A stretch of 64,000 bases of DNA from Adenophora triphylla var. japonica. Taxonomy: Eukaryota; Streptophyta; Magnoliopsida; Asterales; Campanulaceae. Positions within the stretch are counted from its first letter, which is position 1, and each line of letters starts with the position of its first letter. The translations under genes and the position numbers were made by a program. A model generated the notes under the pieces. That model did not search any database, was not told the origin of the DNA, and worked only from the letters and a program-made list of their open reading frames with translations. Location of the stretch: NCBI GenBank assembly GCA_022495995.1, contig JAFEMH010001461.1:124001-188000 (forward strand), in the 5' to 3' direction. Below, piece by piece: positions 1-11,897 of this stretch.

Positions 1-1748
1 CTACCGGCTTGGATTTGTTTATTGAGGCCATTGGCAGAGGTATTCACATTACCTCGAAGAGCAAGGGCTTGGTCCAGGCCCTATCTGAGTTCTGGTGGGA
101 CACCACCCACAGCTTTCATCTTAGCTGGGGGGAGCTGACGGTGACTTCGGCCGATTTCACTGCTATCACTGGCTTATAGTTCACCGGGAGGCCTGTGACT
201 TGGAGGGATCATATCACTGCTGAGGAGTTCAGGGCTTTGGTTGGGTTTGAGCTGATTCCCAAGGGGCTTGGAATGGAGACGAGGAACGTCGAGGTGGCAG
301 TCCAGAACTGTATGCGGGATTTTGCTGCTAGTGAGGTGACTGCCCACCAGCTTGCTAGAGACTTTGTGTGGTTGATGCTGTCAGTCACCATCTTTGCCAA
401 TTCTGGGACTTTGGCTATGACTTGCCTCCTCGACTCTCTGGAGGAAGTTGATGGGATTGGGACGGTCTCATGGGGTGAGGCCGGATTGGCGGAGCTATAC
501 TTCTCCCTGGATTTGTACATCCGAAATAAGGCTGCCTCCATGGATTGTTTCTCCTTTGCTCTTGAGGTAGTCTCACTTTCCTTTCTCTTTTACTTTTCTG
601 TCTTTGAGACTTTTATTAGAGAAAATAACCTTTTTGATGTTTTTGAACATGCAGGTCTGGTTTTGTGAGGTGATCGGGTTCTTTCCGTGGAACCAACAGA
701 GCGATGTCACCATCTTTCCCGCTATGATCCGCTGGAGGGGAGATGCGAGGGATAAGTTCAGCGGGAAGACTCGGATCACCTTTGACTATAAGATGGTGAG
801 GCCAATTATCAACAAGGATGGGCACGATGGAGTGGACTTCTACCCATGGGGCAGGTATCCAGAGATTTTGCTAGGAGAGGCCGTGGAGGCGACGAGGCAG
901 AGGCGGTGGTTGACTGGGCTTACATGTGATGTCATCTATCTGGGGGACCGATTTTCTAGGCAGCATGGCCATGTCCCTCCATTGGACGCCATTACTCCCC
1001 AGGATCCTCCAGCACGGATGCTACAGCCCAGGGATTGGTCGGAGGACGACATTGCTAGATATCGCAGCGTGGCCGCCGAGGAGTACTTTGATATGGATAC
1101 CCCATATGATGTGTTTGTGGAGCAATGACCGAGGACGCCTACGTAAGCTAGTGAAGCTGGCTGTCACTCAGGGATATGGGGAGGCCGAGCCTTCTGACCC
1201 GCGGATCCCTCCTGCCCATCTTTCCTATGTGGTCCACGGAGTACCAAGGAGGTTGAGGATACCCGTCCCCGATACTAGGGAGCCCCAGTATACTCTGCCG
1301 CCGGACAGCAATGTAAGTACACTTTAGGGTCTTTTCCTTTTTCGCATTCCTTTGCTTTTTGCAATTTCAAGATTTTCTCGAGATTTTCTTCTTTTTTCTC
1401 GTGTTCCACTCGCACTTACGACAGTTGGTCGTGCAGATAGGGGCCGGAAGGACATGTATCGGTCCCTTCGAGGAAGCCGGCTCGCACTTCAAAGGCGGCA
1501 GCGGACGTGCAGAGCCCGGCGCAAGAGAAGGCATGTCTGGGGCACAAGATCCACCTCATCGGCTTCGGAGTACTCTTCCAAAGGCTATGCCTCGGGGCGA
1601 GGACCCAATGCCGACATCTTGGAGCAAACTGGCTGAGTACGAGCACGATAATGTCCACCTTTCAGATGTGAGTGACACGGAGGACTTGATGAGGGAGGCT
1701 AGCGTCTATGAGCTGAGTAGCGATGAAGAGGAAGTATCAGAGGCCTAG
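1..1748 (+). pseudogene. Plant mobile domain (PMD)-like protein, spliced, broken, 5' end outside window
   Basis: Three exons are readable: 3-566, 655-1312 and 1437-1748. The introns (567-654 and 1313-1436) have GT...AG ends and both joins fall between codons. Exon 1 carries a PMD-like pattern, with an Ala-Leu-Ser-Glu-Phe-Trp stretch followed by THSFHLSWGELTVTSADF and later FVWLMLSVTIF. PMD proteins are domesticated or mobile-element-associated plant proteins related to transposases. The C-terminus is acidic (SDVSDTEDL, SSDEEEVSEA). Damage: an in-frame TAG at 177-179 and a frame change near 1126, where the reading ends at VFVEQ-stop and resumes one frame over at NDRGRLRKLVKL. The gene lies antisense to, and downstream of, the pol of element B, which fits a Tat-lineage extra ORF. 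It could instead be a separate PMD gene or a Mutator-derived fragment. The PMD call is by motif only. Confidence 0.6.
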
Positions 1749-2282
1749 GAGGTCTCTAGAATTGATTTAGGATGAAAAACAAACAATGAACAAGTTGTAT
1801 GCACATTTTGTTTATTTTTTGCTTTATTTGGGCGCCGATGGAGCGAAAACAATGTAATACTATTTTATTTGCTTTTTAAATTTATGCTTTATTAATTTGC
1901 ATATTACTTGAGCCTCGGGGCGGTTTTTTGCTTGGAATCGGGGCTGAAACTGGGCCAAAATGATATATAATGATGTATAAATGCTTGGATGGTCTTTGAA
2001 CATGCTTTTGTACAGGTTTTGGTTGGAAAAGTGGGGTGAAAACTCCCTTTGGGCAGCAACTTGGTTGCTGCAGATTTGCCACTTACATCAGGTAAATGAG
2101 GCCGTGCGGCATGGTCTCTGGAGCAAATGAGGCCGTGCGGCTCACGCTCTGTCTCTGGACCGGTTATTTTCGTAATAAAACCAAGGCTGGGCCATTTCAT
2201 TTCATTTTCAACTTAGACTTGTCCCAACTGTTCCCGCAGAGCACATATTGAACCTAAAGACACCACCTTTGATCATTTTGCA
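1749..2282. other. Non-coding stretch with a paired GAGGCCGTGCGGC motif
   Basis: No open frame worth calling. From 1749 to about 1900 it is AT-rich and reads like the 3' trailer of the preceding gene. GAGGCCGTGCGGC occurs twice, at about 2098-2110 and 2129-2141. The same 13-mer sits in the LTR of element B at 11927-11939, where a variant copy (GCAGCCATGCGGC) lies about 34 bp away. This suggests an LTR-related fragment or a shared promoter motif. Confidence 0.35.
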
Positions 2283-3793
2283 ATGGAGAAGCCCGTTAGA
2301 TTGCAAAGGGGGAAAAGAGACCGCTTCGTCCGATCTTCGCCTTGGGTGAAATATAACTTCCAATCTCACAAGGGGTTGCTTGATTCTTCCTTCAAGATCA
2401 AGTCTTTATGGCATTTGAGGGATCTCCCGCCCGATTGGGACCTTTTGAGAGCAAAGAAGAAAGTTTTGGGACGTCCGGAGACACGTTTATCGCTTTTCTT
2501 ACAATGAGATTGTCCCAACGCATGAAGACTTCCGAGCCTTGATTGGGGGTCCGTAAATTGAGGCTATATCGATTCCGCCTGATCGAAGACGTGCCGTGGC
2601 GACAAAGCTTGCATCTTTTCTCGTGCAGATTTCTCTCGGGAGAGGCCGAGGAGATGATGATAGCCCCGGACAGATTGACCTTTCGACATCCCGGCAGGTG
2701 TTTGGGTCTCCGGCCATGGCTGCGACCACGGTGGCTATGGATGCCTTTATCCTCTCGTATATTTTCTTCTCTCGTTCACCGCCGAGTCCGCGGGATCTGT
2801 CATGGTGGTCTCTTAGACATGGTCGAGATTGCAGGGCTGGGAAGGACATTGTCCCACCGGTTTTGGGTGAGACCCTTCATGGCATATCGATAGGATGGCT
2901 AGGGAGACCATTTCATGAGGTCTCGGGAGCCCTACCGTACCGACTTTATGGTCAGCAGGAGAGGCTTGGGGCTTTGCCAGGGGCTTTGCCGACTAAGTGC
3001 CCTCGGGTGATTTCTGAGAGGTGCACCTCGACAACAGAACCAGTGGTAGCCGGGAGCCGATGATGGCTAGGTTATCCACTTCGGACATCCGCCGGTGGGT
3101 ACCTCACCGGAGGTTGCGCACAGAGGATATTTCAGAGTCCTATATAGTGAGGGTTCCGTGGTTCTCGCTGGTCATCCTTCTACATACCCCGCTTGGTATC
3201 CAGGCAGCTCGGGCCTTACAGAGCCATTGGGCGATTGGGAGGACATCCGTCCCATGGAGGTGGTGCCATTAGCTATGAGGGATCCGACCGCCTTCTCATT
3301 CTTCTCGAGGGCTTGGACATACGCGCTTTTTCCACCTGTGGCTATCTTCGTGGAGCAGAAGAGTACCATCTTGACCACTATCTACTTGGATTGGTACGAG
3401 AGGGAGATGGGAGCGACTCAGTCATATTTGGGGGAGAGACGTCAGCTTTATTGGGAGCCGATCGCGACTCGAGTAGGACTCGAGGGAGACCGAGGCTAAG
3501 GCGAGTCGCCATAACCGCCGGGTGACTCCGATCGAGATATGGAGGCTCGATACAAGAGATTGTCCAAGGTCGCTCCTTTGACTGAGGCTTAGAGGGAGGA
3601 AGTGCGGACTCATGCTCGGGTAGAGAGGGCACTTATTGACACGGGTTTAATGGAGGCTCCAGTGAGGATACCTGAGATCGGAATGAGGGAGACCGACATT
3701 ATAGAGAAGAAGAGAAAGAAAACTCGACGGGGTCGAGGTAAAGGGAAGAAAACCAAAGAAGACTCAAATGACGACCGATGCATCTTTTCTTAG
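2283..3793 (+). pseudogene. DUF7745-like retroelement-associated ORF, heavily frameshifted
   Basis: Coding similarity hops between all three + strand frames. The readable pieces are a basic N-terminus (VRLQRGKRDRFVRSS, 2283-2507), THEDFRALIGG near 2520, a central IVPPVLGETLHGISIG with PYRLYGQ (about 2845-2960), TSDIRRWVP near 3080, a stretch ending SYLGERRQLYWEPIA (about 3095-3499), and a Lys/Arg-rich tail (3640-3790). The order, a central 'P-x-LAET-x-R'-like block followed later by an 'IRW'-like block, matches what I recall of DUF7745 proteins found next to plant retroelement genes. At least five frame changes and several stops make it a pseudogene. It is antisense to the pol of element B and lies between that pol and the PMD-like gene, so it may be an antisense extra ORF of B. 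Function unknown. Confidence 0.5.
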
Positions 3794-4440
3794 GATTCCC
3801 TTGTTGCCATTTTGCAAAGACAGTAGTTTTATTAGGCATTTTATTGTATTTTAGATCTTTGTAGCAGGTTAGCAGAGTCAAGAGTAGACCGTGCTTGAAC
3901 TCATCAAGAAGTTTTTAACTTGTAATGGACAAGAGATATTATCTTAGAAATTAATCAAGACACAATTTCATGGGAAACTCAAATGTCTTATTGATTAGGA
4001 CCCGTTTTATGAAAACTTGAATATCCTTTATTATTGTTTAGGACGCATTTCATGGAAACTTAATCGCCCTTTTTATTGTTTAGACCGAACCATAAATGGC
4101 TACCTACGTTCCCCTTTTACAAGAACGACTAAGGGGCTCAGGTCTTCGTAGTTCATTCTGGTGAACTCTTTTCTATTTTTTTTTATGTGCAGCCCTGTTT
4201 TTTGCCTAGACCGCCCTTTTTGGGTTTTCAGCCTAGCTGGGCATTACTCTTTTTGCACTAAGATTTTTTCTTTTCTTTTTTTTTTTTTATATGTACAACC
4301 CTGTTTTTTGCCTAGACCGCCCTTTTTTGGGTTTTCAGCCTAGCCGGGAATTACTCTTTTTGCACTAATATTTTTTTTATTTTTTTTTTTTTTTTTATTT
4401 CTTAGACATAGTACCTTCGGCGCTTATCACCGTTGACTCG
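3794..4440. other. Non-coding 3' region between pol of element B and the antisense ORFs
   Basis: No gene seen. It holds T-rich tracts, a tandem duplication (4185-4395) and a segment near 4095-4155 (CTACGTTCCC... TCTTCGTAGTTC) that I recognise as typical of the 3' non-coding region of plant Tat elements. No LTR edge was found here, so the 3' LTR of element B lies outside the window or has been lost. Confidence 0.4.
4185..4395. repeat. Tandem duplication, two units of about 105 bp
   Basis: Units begin at about 4185 and 4291. Both contain CCTGTTTTTTGCCTAGACCG, then GGGTTTTCAGCCTAGC, then TTACTCTTTTTGCACTAA, and end in a T-rich run. The units differ at a few bases and in T-run length. In B orientation (- strand) the T-runs are polypurine tracts just downstream of integrase. 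Confidence 0.85.
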
Positions 4441-7400
4441 GGTGGACAAAGGGATTGCCGTCCATGTCCGCAAGTTTCATGGCTCCTCCCGATAGTATCT
4501 TTCTCGCACCACATACGGGCCGATCCAAACGGGTTCCCATTTTCCTGTGGGGTTGTCTCTGGTAGGGGGCTTTACTTTCAAAGACTAAGTCACCCTCTTT
4601 GATGTCCCCGGCCTTGACCTTTTGTCAAATGCTCGCCATTCGCCTCGATAGGCTCGGGTATGCTCCATGGCTTTAAGCCTTCTTTCGTCGAAAGGTGGCC
4701 AACTCATCATGCCGGCTACGCAACCATTCTACTTCGTTGATACTATTTTCCAGAGGACCCTCAATGACGGGATTTCCAACTCCACCGGTAACACCGCTTC
4801 CATCCCGTAAGTTAGGCAAAAGGGGTTTCTCCCGTGGCCGTTTCCGACAGACGCTCAGAGCCCCGCAGTGCCAGTGCAGCTTTTCGGGCCAATCACGACC
4901 ACGGGTGGCCATTTTCGGATGATCCGTTCGAGCGTCTTATTAGCAAACTTCCACGGCTCCATTAGTCCGAGGTCCGTACGGGGACGACTTGTGGCGAGTG
5001 ATCCCGAACTCGACATCAATCTACCGCAGCCCCCTTCAAAGTGTGACCCATTATCGAAATGATCTCATTGGGCACCCCATATCTACACATTATGTTTTCT
5101 TTGATAAACTGGGCCACCTTCTTGGAAGTGAGGACCTTGTAGGACTTGGCCTCTACCCACTTGGTGAAGTAGTCGACTACCACTAACACGAATTCATGCC
5201 CATTGCTTCCTGCCGGGCTATCTTCCCTATCACATCAATACCCCAAGTTGCAAACGGCCAGGAGTCGTCATGCGCATGTGTCATGAGGCGGAGATGGTTG
5301 AGGTTGGCAAACCGCCGGCACTTGTCGCACGCTCGGACATGCCGGACACACTGTCTCCATGGAAATCCAAGAGTAACCCATTCTGAGGATCACTTGCATT
5401 AGGGCTCTAGCATTCATATGAGGACCGCAGGGACCATCGTGGACTTCACCATCAACTCTTTGGCCCTTTCTTGAGTGACGCATAAGAGGAGTGGTCCTTG
5501 ATACCGCTTCTTGTACACGTTGCCTCCTAGAATGACATAATGGGAGGCCAACCTTTTCGTGGCTCGCAAGCTCTTGGCTTTGACACCTTCTTTTGGTCTA
5601 CCTTCTTCATCTTTGAAAGCCGACTCTCCATCTTTGAGGAACTGGTAAATTTGATTGTACCACGGTTCCTTGATAGGCTCAAGTCCCGTGTCTACTTCAC
5701 AACAGAAAGCTGGGGCTTCTCTTCTACCCACTCATAGGGTTTTATGGCTTTTCCTCGGGGATCTCTACCAGTGAGGCTAAAGTAGCAAGGGCATCTGCGA
5801 ATCTGTTCTTTTCCCTTGGCAAGTAGTTGAAAGTTACTTCTCTGAACTGTCCAGTCAACTCCTCCATATGGGCATGATACTGCTGAAGATTAGGGTCCAC
5901 AGTATTCCATTTGTTGGAGACCTGGTTGATGATCGTGGCCGAGTCTCCATAAACTTCGAGCTCCTTGACATTCCTTTCTAAAGCAGCCTCTAAACCAAGA
6001 ATGCAGCTTCGTACTCAAGCAACATTGTTCGTGGCGTGGAAGTTCAGCTTGAGAGCTATGGGTGTATGCTCATCTTTCGGATCGACCAAGAGCATCCCTA
6101 CGCCATTTCCTCTTTTGTTAGCAGCTCCATCAAAGAAAAGCCGCCATCGGTTTTCAGGCTCGACCGCAAAGATCCCTTCATCTCGGGAATTGGGGTTCTG
6201 TGCCCGCGGTCCTCATTACTGGGAAGTTCGCCGATGGTCTCGACAATGCTTGGCCCTTGATGGCCTTTCTCGGTCACGTAGCTGATGTCGTACTCGCTAA
6301 GAAGAAGGACCACTTTGCTAGACGCATCGAGAGGGAAGGCTTATCGAAGATGTACTTGATGGGGTCCATTTTTGAGACCAAGTTCACAGTGGTGGGCTTC
6401 GCATATAATGCTTCAACTTGCCGACTACCTGCACTCGCCTCCCGCACAAGTCTTTTCACATGCCGAGTAATTGAGCTCACTTCCCGCAGCCTTCCGGCCG
6501 ACAAAGTAAATGGCATTCTCTACCCGAGAGTCTTTCTTCTCCCCGAGCAAGCATAGCCCCAACCGCCGTATCGATGACAAAGTGAGATAGAGCGTAAGAG
6601 GTTTCGTCTATGTGGGGGCATAGTATCGAGGATGTACTAAGTATGCCTTGATTTGGTCAAAGGCATCCCGGCATTCCTTCGGTCCATTCTCGTATCTACA
6701 TTCTTCTTCATGAGCTTGAAGATGGGCTCGCACATAGTGGTCAACCGATTGACGAAACGGCCGATGTACCGAAGTTTGCCCATAAAGCTCTTGACTTCGT
6801 CTCGAGTTTGAGGTGGCCTCATGTCCATAATGGCTTTGATCTTTCGGGGTCGACTTCGATACCTCGCTCCGTGACCATATACCCAAGCACTTTTCCCCTT
6901 GTCACTCCGAAGGTGCATTTAGCAGGTTTAGTCTCATGGAATGTTGTCTCACCTCTCAAAGAACTTTCGCAAGTCAACAAAGTGTTGTCCGTCCTCGCCT
7001 TTGGAGTGGATTATCATGTCGTCTACGTAGACCTCAATCTCCTTGTGGATCATGTCATGGAAAAGCGCGGTCGCCGCCCTTTCGATAAGTAGCCCCGGCG
7101 TTCTTGAGCCCAAATGGCATTACCGTATAGCAAGTAAGTTCCCCACGGTGTGGTGAAGGCCGTCTTTTCTTGGTCTTCTTCGGCCATCTTGATCTCGGTT
7201 GTAGCCTACAAAGCCATCAACGAAGGATTTGACTTCGTAGTTGGGCGTGGAGTCCACCAGATGTCTATGTTTGGCAAGGGGTAATCGTCTTTGGGGCCGG
7301 CCTTGTTTCGTATCCCCGAAATCCACACAGCCAGCCGCACCTTCCCATTGGCCTTGGTGACGGTCACAATATTGGACAACCATGTCGGATATTCGATGAC

Positions 7401-7990
7401 TCGATGAATCCTACCCGCAGAGCTTCTCAATTTCTTCTTTGACCTCGTAGAGACCACTCGGCTTGATTTTCCTCAATTTCGCTTTACCGGCTTAGCATCC
7501 GGTGCTAGAGGGATTCTATGCTCCACTATTGAACCGTCTAGCCCCGACATATCCTTGTACGACCATGCAAACACGTCCATGTATTCTCTCGAGCAGATTA
7601 ACTAGCCCGTCCCGTTCAACCCCGGAAGAAGTTTCCAATCGTGTCTCTTTAGGTTCCTCGACAAGCACTCCAAGTTCACACTTGTCAAAACCTCCTCAGC
7701 CTTGGGCCCGGTTTTCCTTTTTCTCGTAACTCCGCTTAAAGATTTCTTTAATGTATTGTTCATTTAGTGTGTTTGCATCTTGTTCAAATGATTCATTATT
7801 AATCGTTGTTAAGTTTTGAGTTAATTTATCATTTGTTAAGTTGGCAATAAGGGGATAATCGTAAAGATCCGTCATTTCATTCAAAGCAAGAGGAAAGATG
7901 ACATCGATTACATATTCATAATCCTCGTGCGTGAGGCCTTCTGATGACTCGTAGGATCGGAATTCAAAGATTCCCGACTCAACCGACTGA
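4440..7990 (-). pseudogene. pol: Element B pol: RT, RNase H, second RNase H, integrase (broken)
   Basis: The reading is broken by many frameshifts but the domains come in order. A linker (about 7990-7696) contains NEMTDLYDYPLIANLTND. RT follows (about 7500-6640), with the catalytic YVDD encoded at 7029-7018 and RKIKAIMDMRPPQTRDEVKS near 6830. RNase H1 (about 6550-6270) shows TVNLVSKMDPIKYIF. A second RNase H-like domain (about 6200-5780) ends REKNRFADALATLASL. The zinc-binding part of integrase (about 5500-5270) includes HDGPCGPHMNARALMQ. The integrase core (about 5200-4600) shows VVVDYFTKWVEAKSY and NEIISDNGSHFEG. These enzymes copy element RNA into DNA and insert it. The copy is dead. Its closest match in the window is the linker at the 3' end of C. 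Confidence 0.8.
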
Positions 7991-8850
7991 CCCTACCGAC
8001 TCGGGACCCTACACTACTTATTGACTCGAGGGTGTTTGACAAGGGTTGGACCGGATCTCACTCCTTCCCCGCCGATGCCCTGGGAGTAGCGGTCTTGTCG
8101 CATTCTTCGTAAAGTTGGAGACTTCAAATTGATCAAAAACTTGTCGGAAATCATTGGTAGGCCCGTACTCGGAAAGATGGTGAGAGGAGCTAGAGTAGCT
8201 TGATGCAATCTCGGCGAGCTCGTCCGTGACAACCGGACTCATTGATCAAGAGTCCGACTCATCTTATCAATGCACCGCCGATAACTCATTTTCTCTTTAC
8301 CGATCTTGGACACCACGACCTTGTCAAGCATAGCCAACAGAGGGTTGGCCTAGATAATGCCGATGAAGTCTTCTTCGTAAGGGATCTTAATTCTTCCTTG
8401 ACCGGCTACGTATTCAATAGGCTTTCTCGTATTCTCGCTTCTAAATCCGCTAACTTCTCATTGAATTTCACGATGGCCACAAATTCAGCACTTTCGCTTC
8501 AAGAGGGTCACTAACCATGTGGGTATCAGCCGGACTGTGCTTTGAATGATGGGTTCGTTGGCGGGCTCTTTGGCATAACTGACGTAGTAATCAAACTTGC
8601 CCGAAGGCTCTCCTAAAGTTCCGATGCACTTGTCCCCGGCTTCATACCTTTCCTTTAATTTCTACTGCGTGGACTTCCTCTTCTTCTTCTTTCTTGAAGG
8701 AGCGTCTTCATTAATCCATTCTTGATACTCGTATTCCGCACAATCCTCACAACGCATACATCATACCGTATATGGGGCTTGGGTTGAACCGGGATGGCCT
8801 CTCCGACTACTTGGTCATTACCATTGTTGACTACCACGTTGGCCATTTTG
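7991..8850 (-). pseudogene. Coding-like remnant between leader and pol of element B
   Basis: Short - strand readings survive: one from 8846 beginning MANVVVNNGNDQVVGE, one near 8600 (GEPSGKFDYYVSYAKEP), and one at 8242-8018 (TDELAEIASSYSSSSH). They sit where gag and protease should be, but no zinc knuckle or retropepsin motif is visible, and the stretch is far too short for both genes (C uses about 6 kb for the same interval). Either B lost gag-pro by deletion or it is a non-autonomous derivative. Confidence 0.4.
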
Positions 8851-10552
8851 ACACCGGAAAACCGAGACTCGAAGATTTTGACGGGTTACTTGAGATCTTT
8901 GTGCCGACAAACCGTCGTACCGGTGTTCTCACCCAATTCTTTCTCACCGCGGGAAGGGATAGGAGAGGTTTAGACTCTGGGTAGGTGTTTAATCGAAGGC
9001 TCAAGCAATATGCAAATTAGGAATCTTCCAGTTTACTTAAAACAGTATCTTTTATTAATTTCTATTTGGTTGGAAAAGGGTATTTACCCTTCTTTTTCGC
9101 AACTACTCTAGATCCTGGATCAGTGAGTTCCGTCACTACATCTATAAGCCCCTCGTATTCCACCTGTATTTCGACCTCCCAGGGTGGACAGCCCCGGGCG
9201 AGGGTCCTACAGGGCACGCGGATCCCACCGACCGAGAGAAGAACGCTCCTAACGGGTCTAGCGGGTCATAGGAACTTTTAACGCATGAGCAATGCGAATT
9301 ATAGTCAAGGCAATACCGGGAAAGTCTCGTATTTCATCCTTGATAGAATTTCGCGTAATTCTCGCTTGCGCGATTGACGTTTTGACTTTTCGGTAATGTC
9401 CGAGAAGATAATAGGCATGGATCGGGCGGTAAAAGCCGGATGACACAAAGGTCACATTGAACTTCGTTGCATACGCCGTGCGTGAGTCAAAATCGAAGTC
9501 AATGCCGGTCAAGATCTTGCCAATTTTTCCTTGTCGGAATTTTGGCAGAGCTTTGCTTGAGCGAAAGATCTTTGGATTTTTTGGCAAAGACTTGGTCTCG
9601 ACTCTTACGCATTCCGTGCAGGTCAAGTTCCAAGTCAATGTCGGAGTCAAGGTGCTACCAATTTTTCCTTGTCGGAACTTTGGCAGAGTTTCGCTTGTGC
9701 GAAGGACCTTGACTTCCGTTACGGACTAAGGCTTGACCTTTACTGGATATGCAACCGGGCTATATGACACGGACTAGACCAAAAACCAACCAAAAAGTCA
9801 CGGTTTTTTGAAACGTGTGACACCTGACCGTGCATTGGTCGACACCGGCCGCCATGGGAGTTTGGGATGATTCCGTGCGCGCCCGGAGCATCGTAAGGTC
9901 TGTCCGTGATCGGCACTGATAAACCATCCCGGGTTGAAAGGGATGTGCGTACAAAATGTACAGGATATATAAGGTACGCGTAGTGTGCGGTCTCCTAAAA
10001 ATGTTCCTTTTTGAGTTAAAACAGAGATTTTCATAAATGTGTTTTAAAGGAATGATTTTTGGGACGGGGGAAATGCAACAGTTAAGCACGTAAATTTTCT
10101 CGGGAGCCCCGCCGCCTTGGAACCGAATAGCCCCAAGCCGCCAAGGCCGCCCATTAACCTCAATTTTTCCTGGTGGAATTGCCACTGAGGCCGCCCGGTC
10201 GGAATCCAAGGAGGATTGAGCCGTACGACTGCATGGATCAATTTTCCAGGTTCCACTCCTTTGCTATTTCGGGTTGTTTCCCATTCAAAGTTTGCACAAA
10301 TCCCAAGATGCAAATGATGCAATGCAAGGCAAAGAAAGCAAGCAAAATAAACGGAATCCGCGATGGGAGTCTAACCCGCTCAAAGGGAAAAGCTTTCTTT
10401 TACTTTTCGAAAAGTGATACCGGTACGTGGGATTGTTAAACCACCGTTTACCACAAGCCTCGGGTTAGGGAGCGATACAGGAAGGTTAGTGGTTTTCACC
10501 TATATACCAGGTATCGTTTATTTTAAAAATGAAAACTTTTCTCCATTGGGAT
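8851..10552 (-). other. Element B 5' leader (untranslated region)
   Basis: Lies between the PBS and the first coding remnant in element orientation. It shares blocks with the leaders of A (about 15720-16875) and C (about 50360-51570), for example the GTGACAC ... GTCGACAC ... CATGGGA block near 9825-9860 (A: near 16345-16390; C: near 50885-50935). No gene is visible. A direct repeat lies at 9506-9717. Confidence 0.6.
9506..9717. repeat. Direct repeat in element B leader
   Basis: Two copies about 130 bp apart share CCAATTTTTCCTTGTCGGAA, then a TTTGGCAGAG block, then a TTTGCTTGAGCGAA-like block (about 9520-9573 and 9656-9707). Differences are single bases, so the copies duplicated some time ago. 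Confidence 0.7.
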
Positions 10553-10571
10553 GTCCCCAGCGGAGTCGCCA
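10553..10571 (-). other. Primer binding site of element B
   Basis: The - strand reads TGGCGACTCCGCTGGGGAC, three bases inside the LTR edge. The same site occurs next to the LTRs of A (one mismatch) and C. Starting with TGG fits pairing to the CCA end of a tRNA. Tat-lineage elements such as Ogre are reported to use tRNA-Arg; I could not confirm the tRNA here. Confidence 0.85.
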
Positions 10572-11282
10572 AACTGTGAATGTGTGCCCAAATTTTGTGG
10601 ATTCACGCGAGTTTGAAGACATCCGGTTTAATTTGAAAAACGGAGTCGCCACGCCATTTTGATTTCCTCAAAACTTTGAAAAAAAGGATTTATGGGTTCG
10701 GAGGTTAAGTTACCCCTTGGGAAGAACGGATCGTCGTTCACCCAAGGTGCCTTGCCGTAGCAAGTCTCCCTAGATTCCGTTTATCTTGCTTGCTTGCGTG
10801 CTTTCTTGTGTGCATGTGTTTGAATAAAAGGGGAGGGAATGTCCCAAGTTGTCTTCCGGACGTACAAACCATTTATTGGTTGTCGCTCGGGATTTCTTGG
10901 ATTTTATGTATTCGGGATTTTGATCCCGTCCTCATCTTGGACTTGTGATCATCGCATTTTGACCTCGGGACTTGCGTGATCGAGAGAAGGACTCTCTTTT
11001 ATAGTCCAAAAATGAGATTCTTTAGGAAGGAATGTCCTTAGCCCATCAATCCTACACCTTAAGACGATCGAGCTCATATAGTTGCTTCATGCTCGTCTTA
11101 AGTGATAATCGGAGATATCGGGTTCAAGGTTATCCCTTTCTAAAGAGATTATGGCACATTTAATGGAAGAAACGATGTAAAGATAGGATCTTTACACCGG
11201 TCCATTCTAAGGTTGCTAATGGGGACATGGGGGAATGCATGTAAAAATGACATTTTTAGTGAAAAAATGACATTTTTGGGTT

Positions 11283-11505
11283 GCAAAGGATGCTTTTTGG
11301 TTTAAAGAAGTGATCTTTATGCAAAGGATGCATTTTTATGAAGAAATTGATATTTATTATGCAAAGGATGCACTTTTATGTAAAGACATGATTTTTATGC
11401 AAAGGATGCATTTTGAATGTAAAAATTGCATTTTTATGAACAAAGGATGCATAAAGATGATATTTTTATTGTAAGAAGGGGTTTTTAGGTGCAAAGGATG
11501 CACCT
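11283..11505. repeat. GCAAAGGATGCA repeat block in LTR of element B
   Basis: About six copies of GCAAAGGATGCA or a one- or two-base variant occur at about 11283, 11320, 11360, 11399, 11441 and 11491, spaced roughly 38-50 bp. They alternate with stretches such as TGATTTTTATG. The core is an imperfect palindrome. The repeats lie between the TATA box and the PBS-side end of the LTR, so they would be transcribed (R/U5). Confidence 0.75.
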
Positions 11506-11897
11506 TTGATTCAAAGATTACATTTTTAATAGCAAGTGATGCTTAATTCATGCAAAGGGGGAAGGGGGGTATGATAAAGATATGATCTTTAATGATAACT
11601 ACCAAGTCCCAAGCAAGATAATGACAATATATGAATGCAATGAGCAATTTAAATCACATAGAGCAAGTAAAATGCAAGGTTGAGGGAGTGAGAGGTTACC
11701 ATTGGTGGTGGCCTCTTCTCCTTGGGTTGAGCTAGGTTGATGGACCAAATTTGGGATCTTCAAGGAGGAGGGAGGTGGCTTCTTGGCTTTCTTCTTCAAT
11801 TTCTTGGATTTTTAGCAGTGTTTTGGGTGTATTGTGAAGCTGAGTATGGAGTATGGTGTGTGTTTTTTGTCTTTCTAAAATGGGAAGAGGAGGGCTC

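Noticed and set aside
4161..4343. Hydrophobic small ORF (FLFFFMCSPVFCLDRPFW)
   Set aside because: Made from the T-rich tandem duplication; not a membrane protein gene.
9457..9729. Small ORFs with repeated QFFLVG-like peptides
   Set aside because: They come from the direct repeat in the B leader; two frames are open at once.
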